From contig JBDLJH010000004.1 of the NCBI GenBank assembly GCA_039714395.1, positions 85,672-149,671 of the forward strand: a stretch of 64,000 bases of DNA, written 5' to 3'. The stretch comes from JAPHSX01 sp039714395. GTDB taxonomy: Bacteria; Pseudomonadota; Gammaproteobacteria; Thiohalomonadales; Thiohalomonadaceae. Under the pieces are notes generated by a model that made no database searches, was not told the origin of the DNA, and worked only from the letters and a program-made list of their open reading frames with translations. The position numbers and the translations under genes are program-made. This document shows, in pieces, positions 32,217 to 39,958 of the stretch. How positions within the stretch are numbered: the stretch's first letter is position 1; each line of letters begins with the position of its first letter.

Positions 32217-33215
32217 CTACCCTGCGGGGCTATCGGAACGCACCAGACGAAGATGCTTGGGGCGCACTTTAACATCGGACAGTGCAATTCCGTTACGAAA
32301 CAGGAGATACCATGCATAGTCAGGATAATTCTCATTAGATGTAGCAGTCCAGTACCAGCTCGGCAACGCCTGCGGAAAATAGTCACTATCAATAGTGGCG
32401 GCAGTGCCTGCACCCCCAATTCTCACAATGGATAACATCTCCTCACGTGTTGGCAGCCGCCAATTGGAGTAGCCACAATAATTTTCTTCATTTATCGCCT
32501 GAATAAACGCGTGCGTATCGCATTCAACATCACCATCACAGCGACCACCATCAGCGACACCCGCAACTCCACCTTCCTTCGCAGGATCATGCCAGGAGTA
32601 TAGATTATGTTTATCGTGCAGGTCGCCATCCCCTGATTTTACTTCCCACACCAGGCCGGTGTTGGGGTCTTCGACACATCTCCAGGTTTCAGTCATGTCG
32701 GGCAATCTGTTGCCACTGAAATCAATTTTTATATATTGGTTTCCCGTCTCTTTTTCCTCTTCCTCTTCCTCTGTAACAGGGATATCGGTCTGCTCTGCTA
32801 CCGGTGAAGTAGCTATAACCGCTGGTTCCGGTACATCGACTAGCTTGGCAATTTCAATTTTTTTCGGGATTTTCTGCACCGCTTTGCTGATAGCGGGTTG
32901 GGCCTTTGGGGGTAGTTCGGCTTTTTTTGTAACATCAAACGAAGTCGGTTTCTCCGTTGGGATCACAGGGGGCTTATCACTAACATCTGTTATTTTGCCT
33001 TCACTTGTAACCAACTCAGCGATATCTTCGGTTTTTTGTTCTAATACAACTTTAGGGGCTGGTGACGAATTTAAGCTTAGATCCTGTTTCTCTAATAGCT
33101 CTTTGAAATGAAGTAGTGGGAGGAGCACAGGCACAGCTACAGCCACGGAGACGAACCCGACTAGCAATAAAAGCCATCTTCTTTTTGGCGATGTTGTAGA
33201 TGATTTCTCGTTCAT
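32217..33215 (-). CDS. Membrane-anchored DUF1566 protein of the fimbrial operon
   Basis: From the ATG at 33215 the protein has 332 residues: a short basic cytoplasmic N-terminus, one membrane segment (about 13-36; RRWLLLLVGFVSVAVAVPVLLPLL), a long Pro/Lys/Glu linker with a run of six Glu, and a C-terminal DUF1566 (Lcl) domain (about 180-332; ETWRCVEDPNTGLVWEVKSGDGDLHD, YCGYSNWRLPTREEMLSIV, YWTATSNENYPDYAWYLLFRNG). It ends four bases before the GTG of the next gene, so it belongs to the operon. The N-terminal shape resembles energy-transducing or pilus-assembly membrane proteins. The function is unknown; DUF1566 domains are often adhesin-related. GTG at 33245 is an alternative start. Confidence 0.75.
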   Translation of the reverse strand: MNEKSSTTSPKRRWLLLLVGFVSVAVAVPVLLPLLHFKELLEKQDLSLNSSPAPKVVLEQKTEDIAELVTSEGKITDVSDKPPVIPTEKPTSFDVTKKAELPPKAQPAISKAVQKIPKKIEIAKLVDVPEPAVIATSPVAEQTDIPVTEEEEEEKETGNQYIKIDFSGNRLPDMTETWRCVEDPNTGLVWEVKSGDGDLHDKHNLYSWHDPAKEGGVAGVADGGRCDGDVECDTHAFIQAINEENYCGYSNWRLPTREEMLSIVRIGGAGTAATIDSDYFPQALPSWYWTATSNENYPDYAWYLLFRNGIALSDVKVRPKHLRLVRSDSPAG

Positions 33216-33341
33216 CTCTTGAGGCGAACCCACTCTACTGATCACTATAAATGGAAATTTTGTACTGAAATTGTTTCTGTGACGGCAGTCTCAGACGAGC
33301 TACCTCCGACCATGCTAACCATAAGTAGACACTATATGGAG

Positions 33342-33368
33342 CCGTTCGTCCAGTTCCTGGCGGAACGG
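33342..33368. repeat. Imperfect hairpin in the ntrC-pilus intergenic region
   Basis: CCGTTC and GAACGG arms with an inner CCAG/CTGG pairing and two mismatches around a three-base loop. There is no T tract on either side, so it is not a typical intrinsic terminator, although it is the only strong fold in the 263 bases between ntrC and the fimbrial operon. A TATAGT at 33244-33249 on the minus strand may be the -10 of the operon promoter. Confidence 0.4.
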
Positions 33369-33478
33369 TTCACGATTGTAGTTGCATAAAATGCCTGTAA
33401 CACCGCCCCTGGAGGCTAGTCGGCAGTACGGACAATTCCCGTGTGGGCCTGACGGTTACTTTTACTCCCTGAACAGAC

Positions 33479-34894
33479 TTAACCGACCTCCTTGCCCACG
33501 ATTTCCAGCTCCTTGATTTTACGGGTGAGGGTATTTCGCCCCCAACCGAGCAGCTTTGCCGCATCCTGCCGATGGCCCGCACTCTTGCGCATCGCCGCCT
33601 CAATCATCAGCCGCTCAAACTGTGGCACCGCCTCATCAAGAATGGCACTGGCCCCACTATTAAGACGTTGGTCTGCCCACTGGCGCAGCGGGGTAAGCCA
33701 GTCATTGCTTCCTCCACCGGTAGTGGCCACCTCTTTCAACTCGGGCGGGAGATCCTCCAGGTGGATCTCCTGTCCCGGCGACATGACGGTCAACCAGCGG
33801 CAGGTATTCTCCAACTGGCGCACATTACCCGGCCAATCGAGGGCGCGCAGGTACTCCTCGGTTGGCCCGTCCAGCCACTTCGCCTCACCACCGATCTCTT
33901 TTGCTGCGGCATGCAGGAAGTGCCGCATTAGCAGGGGGATATCCTCACTGCGTTCTCGCAGCGAGGGGATATGGATGCGGATCACATTCAGGCGATGGAA
34001 CAGGTCTTCACGGAACAGGCCCTCTTGCACCCGTTTCTCCAGATCCTGGTGGGTGGCGGCAATTACCCGCACATCGACCTTTACCGGTGCACGCCCACCC
34101 ACCCGGTAGAACTCGCCATCGGCCAGAACCCGCAACAGGCGGGTCTGTAGCTCGGCAGGCATATCACCAATCTCATCAAGGAAGAGGGTGCCGCCATCGG
34201 CCTGCTCAAAACGACCCTGACGTGCCGACTGCGCCCCGGTGAAGGCTCCACGCTCATGACCAAAAAGTTCTGACTCCAGCAGATCACGGGGAATTGCCGC
34301 CGTGTTTATCGCAATAAACGACTTTCCGGCGCGTGGGCTGTGACGGTGCAGGGCGTGAGCCACCAGCTCCTTACCGGTACCAGACTCACCATTAATTAGC
34401 ACTGTAATGTTGGAGGAGGAGAGGCGACCGATGGCACGAAATACCTCCTGCATCGAAGGGGCCTCGCCGATTATCCCGGTCTCACGCTCCAGGCCCTCTG
34501 TACTGGTTGTGGAGCTCTGCTCCTCACGATGGGTGAGGGCACGGCGAACCAGCTCCACCGCCTCATCAACATCAAATGGTTTTGGCAGATATTCAAAGGC
34601 ACCGCCCTGATAAGCGGAGACCGCGCTATCAAGATCGGAGTGCGCGGTCATGATGATCACCGGCAGCTCTGGGTGGTCACTGTTGATCTGCTGTAGCAGC
34701 TCCAGCCCACTAATACCGGGCATACGAATATCCGTCACCAGCACCATCGGCTCTTCATGCTTCAGCTGCTTGAGCACAGCATCACCACTCTCAAAACTCT
34801 TTACCACCATCCCGGCCTGTTCCAGTGCTTTTTCCAGCACCCAGCGAATGGAGCGATCATCATCAACTACCCAAATACTGCTTTGTTCTGCCAT
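33479..34894 (-). CDS. ntrC: Nitrogen regulation response regulator NtrC
   Basis: 471 residues. The receiver domain has phosphoacceptor D55 in VTDIRMPG, the sigma-54 activator AAA+ domain has Walker A GESGTGKE, GAFTGA in ERGAFTGAQSA, Walker B GGTLFLDEIGDMP and the R-finger region, and a Fis-type helix-turn-helix closes the protein (GHRQDAAKLLGWGRNTLTRKIKEL). NtrC activates glnA and other nitrogen genes when phosphorylated by NtrB. The start at 34894 has AGGAG eight bases upstream; the longer frame extends into ntrB and is rejected. Two bases separate it from ntrB. Confidence 0.97.
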   Translation of the reverse strand: MAEQSSIWVVDDDRSIRWVLEKALEQAGMVVKSFESGDAVLKQLKHEEPMVLVTDIRMPGISGLELLQQINSDHPELPVIIMTAHSDLDSAVSAYQGGAFEYLPKPFDVDEAVELVRRALTHREEQSSTTSTEGLERETGIIGEAPSMQEVFRAIGRLSSSNITVLINGESGTGKELVAHALHRHSPRAGKSFIAINTAAIPRDLLESELFGHERGAFTGAQSARQGRFEQADGGTLFLDEIGDMPAELQTRLLRVLADGEFYRVGGRAPVKVDVRVIAATHQDLEKRVQEGLFREDLFHRLNVIRIHIPSLRERSEDIPLLMRHFLHAAAKEIGGEAKWLDGPTEEYLRALDWPGNVRQLENTCRWLTVMSPGQEIHLEDLPPELKEVATTGGGSNDWLTPLRQWADQRLNSGASAILDEAVPQFERLMIEAAMRKSAGHRQDAAKLLGWGRNTLTRKIKELEIVGKEVG

Positions 34895-34896
34895 CT

Positions 34897-35988
34897 TTAG
34901 TGCTCCTTTGTCCCGTCTACCTCTGCCCCTACGGGCAGGAGCACGGTAAATATGGTCTTTCCAGGCTGGCTCTCCCACTCAATAAGTCCACCGTTAAGAT
35001 TGATCATCGACTGCGCGATAGGCAGGCCCAGTCCAGTTCCCTCTGCCCGTCCGGTTATCATCGGCAGGAACAGGCTTTCACGCATCTCATCGGCAATACC
35101 AAGGCCGTTGTCGATAATGTCGATGCGCGCCACCAGTTTATGCATGGTGTGGCCAATAGTGTAACGACGCATGGCCCGGGTGCGCAGGGTGATCTCACCC
35201 TCATCACCCACTGCCTGAGCAGCATTACGCACCAGATTCATTAACGCCTGAATCATCTGATCCACATCGGCGTAGATATCGGGAATACTGGGGTCATAGT
35301 CACGCACCAGTCGAATCTTCTCACTCAACTCTGCTGCGACTACCTGACGTACCCGCTCCAGTGGCTCATGAATATTCAGTGCACGCCGATGTGGCAATGT
35401 ATTCGGGCCGAGCATCTGGTTCATTAGCGCCTGCAGGCGATCCGCCTCACTAATAATGATATGGGTGTATTCCTTAAGCTCTTCACCGTGCAACTCACGC
35501 TCGAGAAGTTGGGCCGCACCACGCAAACCACCCAGAGGATTTTTAATCTCATGGGCGAGGCCACGAACCAGGGCACGGGTAGCGTTCCCCTGGGCCAGCA
35601 AGCCCTCTTCCCGACTGATACGCATGTGCCGGTCCTGCTGTTTCATCTCGACTATCAGGCCATTTTCCAGATCTACCTCCTGCATCGGCAGGACGGTGAG
35701 ATCCACGGTCACCCTATGTTCGACACCCAGATTCAGCACCAGCTCATGTGTAGTAAATGGGCTGTGGGTCTGAAGTACGTGTGCCAATGCCTCTATCAGC
35801 TCATTATCAAAGATAAATTCCTGCGCCGGCTGCCCGGTAAAACGCTGGGCACTCGCAGCCAGCAGAGTCTCTCCGGCTGGATTGATATAGCGCAACCGTA
35901 GATCCTCATCAAAGATCATCACTGTGGTGTGCAGATTCTCTACAACCTTATTCAATGCTGTTGGCATCATAGTCTCTGAATTCTCCAT
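34897..35988 (-). CDS. ntrB: Nitrogen regulation sensor kinase NtrB
   Basis: A 363-residue cytoplasmic kinase without membrane segments: PAS domain (about 15-110; VMIFDEDLRLRYINPAGETLL), HisKA with LVRGLAHEIKNPLGGLRGAAQLL, and a HATPase domain with MNLVRNAAQAV, IDNGLGIADEM and GTGLGLPIAQSMI. It phosphorylates or dephosphorylates NtrC according to PII state. ATG at 35988 gives a full-length protein; the ATG at 35970 is an alternative start that would suit the sigma-54-like promoter just upstream. It precedes ntrC on the same transcript. Confidence 0.95.
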   Translation of the reverse strand: MENSETMMPTALNKVVENLHTTVMIFDEDLRLRYINPAGETLLAASAQRFTGQPAQEFIFDNELIEALAHVLQTHSPFTTHELVLNLGVEHRVTVDLTVLPMQEVDLENGLIVEMKQQDRHMRISREEGLLAQGNATRALVRGLAHEIKNPLGGLRGAAQLLERELHGEELKEYTHIIISEADRLQALMNQMLGPNTLPHRRALNIHEPLERVRQVVAAELSEKIRLVRDYDPSIPDIYADVDQMIQALMNLVRNAAQAVGDEGEITLRTRAMRRYTIGHTMHKLVARIDIIDNGLGIADEMRESLFLPMITGRAEGTGLGLPIAQSMINLNGGLIEWESQPGKTIFTVLLPVGAEVDGTKEH

Positions 35989-36000
35989 ACCCTGTCTTCT

Positions 36001-36015
36001 GCAAGTTCTAAACCA
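36001..36015 (-). promoter_or_regulatory. Possible sigma-54 promoter of ntrBC
   Basis: The minus strand reads TGGTTTAGAACTTGC, matching TGG-N8-TTGC with correct 15-base geometry but lacking the CAC of the -24 element. Transcription would begin near 35990, very close to the first ntrB ATG, so the second ATG (35970) would be needed. An NtrC-type site lies about 150 bases upstream. Moderate to low confidence. Confidence 0.35.
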
Positions 36016-36152
36016 ATTACAGGAGCACAGCTCCCGTTCTTATGGGGATTTATATAACCTATTGAATTAAAAGATGTTATTTAACCCAGAAAAATCATCG
36101 ATAATTTTCTTGGGCCATAATGTACTGGATTAGTACGGTAGTGTAGCTTATA

Positions 36153-36169
36153 TGCACCAAAACAGTGCG
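36153..36169. promoter_or_regulatory. NtrC-type binding site upstream of ntrB
   Basis: TGCACCAAAACAGTGCG, a 17-base dyad matching TGCACY-N5-RGTGCA with one end mismatch. It lies 165-180 bases before the ntrB start and directly abuts the stop codon of the upstream DUF4124 gene. It suggests autoregulation of ntrBC. Confidence 0.5.
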
Positions 36170-36748
36170 TTACTCAGGAAGGATAGGGGCGAAGGTAGGG
36201 TTCTCTTCGTCAGACTCTAACGGCTTGATAACCGAATGCTGGCGCATGTGAAAGGAAATTTGTGGGCTACTGAATAATAGAGAACCGCCGACATCTACTA
36301 CTGCGGCGCTCAGAGTATGGCTACCACGATAGACTTCGCCAAGATGAAAACTGGTCGCTGTACCACTGGCCACCACCTTGCCATCAAAGGTGATCTCAAC
36401 CTTCTGCCCACTCTCCAGAGCTGAGCCAAGAGTGACCGAGACCGTAACACCAGACCCATCGAACCATATTGTTTCATTCGGCTGGGGTGAACTTATGGTG
36501 ATAGTCCCGCTACTCTCACCCTCACGGCTTGCCGCACCGCCCTTTCTACCACGGGTTTGTGTGACAGGAGAGGGGGCAACAGGCACAAACTCGGTTTCCG
36601 GTGCTTCTCGCAGCTCGATCTCTTCACCACCGACTATCGGCTGATCACTAAATTCAACGGTACCGTCAGGATGCACCAGACGATACCCTGTTTCCGCAAA
36701 AGCCAGCGGGCAACACAACAGAACAGATAAGAGAAAAACCTTCATCAT
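36170..36748 (-). CDS. DUF4124 domain periplasmic protein
   Basis: 192 residues with a signal peptide (cleavage after AFA, about 18), then a DUF4124 domain start (GYRLVHPDGTVEFSDQPIVGGEEIEL), a Pro/Arg/Gly linker, and a beta-rich C-terminal domain (about 80-180; ISSPQPNETIWFDGSGVTVSVTLGSAL, VEITFDGKVVASGTATSFHLGEVYRGSHTLSAAVVD) of Ig-like appearance. The family is very common next to glnA/ntrB in gammaproteobacteria, but its role is not known. It follows the glnA terminator. Confidence 0.85.
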   Translation of the reverse strand: MMKVFLLSVLLCCPLAFAETGYRLVHPDGTVEFSDQPIVGGEEIELREAPETEFVPVAPSPVTQTRGRKGGAASREGESSGTITISSPQPNETIWFDGSGVTVSVTLGSALESGQKVEITFDGKVVASGTATSFHLGEVYRGSHTLSAAVVDVGGSLLFSSPQISFHMRQHSVIKPLESDEENPTFAPILPE

Positions 36749-36832
36749 CTAAGCATAGCCAAGGGCCTTAGCCAGTACAAACAAATACCCCTGGCCATCC
36801 ACGGCCTTCAGAGTATAAGTATATCCCTATAC

Positions 36833-36862
36833 AAAAACGCCCCCGACTAGCGGGGGCGTTTT
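36833..36862. terminator. Intrinsic terminator after glnA
   Basis: An eight-base CGCCCCCG/CGGGGGCG stem with a five-base loop, extended by four A:T pairs, giving T tracts for both directions. It lies 27 bases after the glnA stop and ends the glnA transcript before the DUF4124 gene. Confidence 0.9.
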
Positions 36863-36888
36863 CTGTTCGTAGTGAACTAAAGCTGAGG

Positions 36889-38298
36889 TTAGCAGCTGTA
36901 GTACATGTCGAACTCGACCGGATGAGTGGTCATGCGAATGCGAGTGATCTCATCCATCTTCAGTTTGATGAAGGCATCGATGGTGTCATCGGTAAACACA
37001 CCACCCTGGGTCAGGAACTCACGATCTTCATTCAGACAATCCAGCGCCTGGTCGAAGCTGTGGCAAACGGTCGGAATTGCCGCTTTCTCTTCAGCCGGCA
37101 AGTCATACAGATCCTTATCCATCGCCTCACCAGGGTGGATCTTGTTCTGAATACCGTCAAGGCCTGCCATCAGGAAGGCAGAGAACATCAGGTAAGGGTT
37201 GGCGGTCGGGTCACCAAAGCGAACCTCGATACGACGGCCCTTGGGATTGGTAACGTAAGGGATACGAATGGAAGCAGAACGGTTACGGGCAGAGTAGGCC
37301 AGCATCTCAGGGGCTTCGAAACCGGGTACCAGACGCTTGTAAGAGTTGGTAGAGGAGTTAGCAAAAGCGTTCAGGGCGCGGGCGTGCTTAATAACACCAC
37401 CGATGTAGAAGAGGGCCATCTCGGAGAGACCGCCGTACTCATTACCACCGAACAGGTTCTGGCCATCTTTAGAGATGGACATGTGCACGTGCATGCCGGA
37501 ACCGTTATCACCTACGATAGGCTTGGGCATGAAGGTCGCGGTCTTGCCATAGCTGTGGGCAACATTGTGCACGCAGTACTTCAGGGTCTGCACTTCATCA
37601 GCCTTCTTCACCAGGGTATTGGCGCCGGTGCCGATCTCACACTGGCCAGCGGTTGCCACTTCGTGGTGATGCACCTCAACCACCTGACCCATCTCTTCCA
37701 GAGCCAGACACATGGCAGCACGAATGTCGTGTAGGGAGTCGACAGGAGGAACGGGGAAGTAGCCACCCTTAACGCCAGGACGGTGACCGATATTGCCGTC
37801 TTCGTAAACGCGCTCAGAGTTCCACTGGGCTTCGTCAGAGTCGATCTTGACGAAACAACCACTCATGTCGGCACCCCAGCGAACATCATCAAAGATGAAG
37901 AACTCGGGCTCAGGACCGAACAGTGCGCTGTCACCGATACCGGTAGACTTGAGGTACTCCTCGGCACGCTTGGCAACAGAACGGGGATCACGCTCGTAAC
38001 CCTGCATATCGGAAGGCTCAACGATGTCACAGGTAATGTTAACCATCACCTCATCAGAGAAGGGGTCAACAACCGCAGTACTGGGATCAGGCAACAGAAT
38101 CATGTCGGACTCGTTAATGCCCTTCCAGCCCTGGATGGAGGAACCATCAAACATGGTGCCTTCGGTGAAGGTATCTTCGTCGACATGGCTGGTCGGGTAA
38201 GTAACGTGCTGCTCCTTACCGTGGGTATCTGTGAAACGGAGATCGACGAACTTGGCGCCGCTGTCCTTAATCAACTTCATTGCGTTTTCTGCAGACAT
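36889..38298 (-). CDS. glnA: Glutamine synthetase type I
   Basis: A 469-residue dodecameric GSI-beta enzyme joining ammonia and glutamate to glutamine. Motifs: FVDLRFTDTHGKEQH, DGSSIQGW, EPEFFIFDDVRW, metal-site EVHHHEVATAGQCEIG, NGSGMHVHMS, RNRSASIRIPY and the adenylylation Tyr in DLYDLPAEE. Regulation by adenylylation is therefore expected. The ATG has the ribosome site GGGAG. The promoter region has a consensus sigma-54 element and two NtrC boxes, and a strong terminator follows. Confidence 0.98.
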   Translation of the reverse strand: MSAENAMKLIKDSGAKFVDLRFTDTHGKEQHVTYPTSHVDEDTFTEGTMFDGSSIQGWKGINESDMILLPDPSTAVVDPFSDEVMVNITCDIVEPSDMQGYERDPRSVAKRAEEYLKSTGIGDSALFGPEPEFFIFDDVRWGADMSGCFVKIDSDEAQWNSERVYEDGNIGHRPGVKGGYFPVPPVDSLHDIRAAMCLALEEMGQVVEVHHHEVATAGQCEIGTGANTLVKKADEVQTLKYCVHNVAHSYGKTATFMPKPIVGDNGSGMHVHMSISKDGQNLFGGNEYGGLSEMALFYIGGVIKHARALNAFANSSTNSYKRLVPGFEAPEMLAYSARNRSASIRIPYVTNPKGRRIEVRFGDPTANPYLMFSAFLMAGLDGIQNKIHPGEAMDKDLYDLPAEEKAAIPTVCHSFDQALDCLNEDREFLTQGGVFTDDTIDAFIKLKMDEITRIRMTTHPVEFDMYYSC

Positions 38299-38368
38299 CG
38301 ATGGTCTCCCAGTGATAGTTTAATTGTCAGCCCAGTATCGAGCTATTTAAAAGAGTCGCTAAAATTGA

Positions 38369-38383
38369 GCATGAAGTGTGCCA
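38369..38383 (-). promoter_or_regulatory. Sigma-54 promoter of glnA
   Basis: The minus strand reads TGGCACACTTCATGC: -24 TGGCAC and -12 TGC with the exact 15-base geometry of RpoN promoters. Transcription should start near 38357, about 58 bases before the glnA ATG. NtrC boxes lie 64 to 125 bases upstream. Confidence 0.85.
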
Positions 38384-38446
38384 TGAGCATAACCTTTTGA
38401 ATTATCTAGATATTACTCATTTAATGTACTATCAACACTCGTTTCG

Positions 38447-38463
38447 CGCACAAGAATGGTGCA
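38447..38463. promoter_or_regulatory. NtrC binding site 1 of glnA
   Basis: CGCACAAGAATGGTGCA, a 17-base dyad differing at three positions from the Escherichia coli glnA site I remember (TGCACTAAAATGGTGCA). Its centre lies about 79 bases upstream of the sigma-54 promoter centre and 31 bases, three helical turns, from the second site. Confidence 0.8.
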
Positions 38464-38477
38464 AACACTAGTCGCTA

Positions 38478-38494
38478 TGCACTATTCTTGTGCG
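38478..38494. promoter_or_regulatory. NtrC binding site 2 of glnA
   Basis: TGCACTATTCTTGTGCG, a second 17-base NtrC dyad on the same face of the helix as the first. It overlaps the 3' end of the upstream cation-transporter gene, covering its stop codon. Confidence 0.75.
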
Positions 38495-39666
38495 CTCTCG
38501 TAAAAGATCTTTATACCTCGCACCTCTTCCAGCTCACTCGCCGCCGCCGTCAGTTTATCTATTTCCATGAGATGCTCATCGTCACGGAAGTTGGCCTCGG
38601 CAGGCAGACAAAGCTCTATTTCGAGCTTGCCGTCCAGATAGTGCAAAGTAAGTTGACCGATACTACTCGCAATCTTCAGCCCCTGCCACCTCTGATGCAG
38701 CTGCTCCTCAACCCACCTGCGATTAGGCAAATGCAGGCTGGGGGCCATCTTCTCATCATCTTCCGGATCCACGTGCACCATCACATCGGCCACCTCGTCC
38801 ACCTCCTCAATGAGACGACGACGCACCTTCTCGCCAATATAGTGCCCTTCGGAGACACTCAGTCGCGGATCGACGATCACATGCACATCGACCAGTGCCT
38901 CCCCTCCCATCTGCCGGGTGCGCAACATGTGCAACTCGCACACCCCACCCACGCTCATCACCTCCTGGCGAATCGCCTCAACCCGCTCAGGATCAAGTGC
39001 GGTATCAACCAGCTCATTCAGGCTCTCCCAGACAAGGTCCCAACCGATCTTCGCTACCATTGCACCGACAATCACTGCGGCCACCGAATCGAGGTATTCC
39101 AGCCCGGCCATGGTTCCGGCAACACCAATCACCACCACAATAGATGAGATGGCATCCGAACGGCTATGCCAGGCGTTGGCCTTGAGCATATTGGAATTGA
39201 GCTTTTTCGCTACATGCATGGTGTAGTGGTAAATCCACTCCTTGGAGGCCACCGAGACCCCGGCGATCAACAGCGCCCAAACACCCGGTTGTAACAACGC
39301 CTCCGGGTGGAACAGTCGTTCGATCGCATCCCAGGCGATACCACCAGCCACACCGATCAGGGCCACACCCAATGCCACTGTCGCCACGGTTTCATACCGA
39401 CCATGACCGTAAGGGTGATCCTCATCGGCCTCCTTGCTGCCATGCTTGGCCGCATAGAGCACCATAAAATCAGTGGCCAAATCAGAAAGAGAGTGCACAC
39501 CATCAGCAATAAGCGCCTGGGAGTTGGCCATGAAACCAATCACCATCTTCAGCACACCAAGGGCAAAATCCAGTACGGAGCCAACCAGTGTGACCCGACG
39601 GATCTCGGCATAGCGACTATCGCTTTTGCTGGGAAGTTCATGGTGGTGGTGATGGTGGCCGCTCAT
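38482..39666 (-). CDS. Cation diffusion facilitator transporter
   Basis: 394 residues from the ATG at 39666, which has AGGGA upstream. A natural MSGHHHHHH N-terminus can bind metal. Six membrane segments follow (about 22-225) with the CDF signature (SVLDFALGVLKMVIGFMANSQALIADGVHSLSDLATD), binding-site residues HSLSD and HSRSDAISS in helices 2 and 5, then a cytoplasmic dimerisation domain (about 235-310) and an additional C-terminal domain of about 85 residues. It exports Zn, Fe, Mn or a similar divalent ion; specificity cannot be read. It follows tusA by 16 bases. Confidence 0.92.
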   Translation of the reverse strand: MSGHHHHHHELPSKSDSRYAEIRRVTLVGSVLDFALGVLKMVIGFMANSQALIADGVHSLSDLATDFMVLYAAKHGSKEADEDHPYGHGRYETVATVALGVALIGVAGGIAWDAIERLFHPEALLQPGVWALLIAGVSVASKEWIYHYTMHVAKKLNSNMLKANAWHSRSDAISSIVVVIGVAGTMAGLEYLDSVAAVIVGAMVAKIGWDLVWESLNELVDTALDPERVEAIRQEVMSVGGVCELHMLRTRQMGGEALVDVHVIVDPRLSVSEGHYIGEKVRRRLIEEVDEVADVMVHVDPEDDEKMAPSLHLPNRRWVEEQLHQRWQGLKIASSIGQLTLHYLDGKLEIELCLPAEANFRDDEHLMEIDKLTAAASELEEVRGIKIFYESAQE

Positions 39667-39682
39667 ATTTTTTCCCTGACTA

Positions 39683-39910
39683 TCAGGCGTCACCCACTTC
39701 GATTAAAAGGGTTATCTCGCCATCATTCTCGTGAGTTTCAATCACCTTGTGGCCATTAATGCGGCACCAGGCGGGAATATCGTTGAGCACACCGGGGTCG
39801 GTGCAAACCACCTCCAGGGTGTCACCTGGAGACAGGTCTTCGACCTTGTTCTGGGTACGAATCACAGGCATCGGGCAGAGCAGTCGGCGGGCATCGAGTT
39901 TATGGTTCAT
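39683..39910 (-). CDS. tusA: TusA-family sulfur carrier protein
   Basis: 75 residues with the signature CPMPVI (LLCPMPVIRTQNKV), whose Cys carries persulfide sulfur. TusA-type proteins act in tRNA thiolation, molybdopterin synthesis and, in sulfur oxidisers, cytoplasmic sulfur transfer to Dsr or Hdr systems. It lies between the PP-loop thiouridylase-like gene and the cation transporter gene, consistent with sulfur relay to tRNA or a related acceptor. A heptamer array sits immediately before its start. Confidence 0.92.
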   Translation of the reverse strand: MNHKLDARRLLCPMPVIRTQNKVEDLSPGDTLEVVCTDPGVLNDIPAWCRINGHKVIETHENDGEITLLIEVGDA

Positions 39911-39911
39911 C

Positions 39912-39932
39912 AGTCTTTAGTCGCAAGTCATT
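39912..39932 (+). repeat. Heptanucleotide repeat array, three units (AGTCNNN)
   Basis: AGTCTTT, AGTCGCA, AGTCATT in perfect register in the 48-base gap between the thiouridylase-like gene and tusA, directly at the tusA start. It belongs to the same family as 24340-24367 and 43102-43129. Confidence 0.65.
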
Positions 39933-39958
39933 ATTCAAAAGTGAGAAAACTAATGGTC

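Noticed and set aside
36922..37734. 270-codon plus-strand frame antisense to glnA
   Set aside because: glnA is complete and certain; the antisense frame has no recognisable domain and reflects codon bias.
39640..39666. His6 run as a cloning-vector artefact
   Set aside because: Flanking genes, operon structure and the two NtrC sites at the other end are native; there is no vector sequence.
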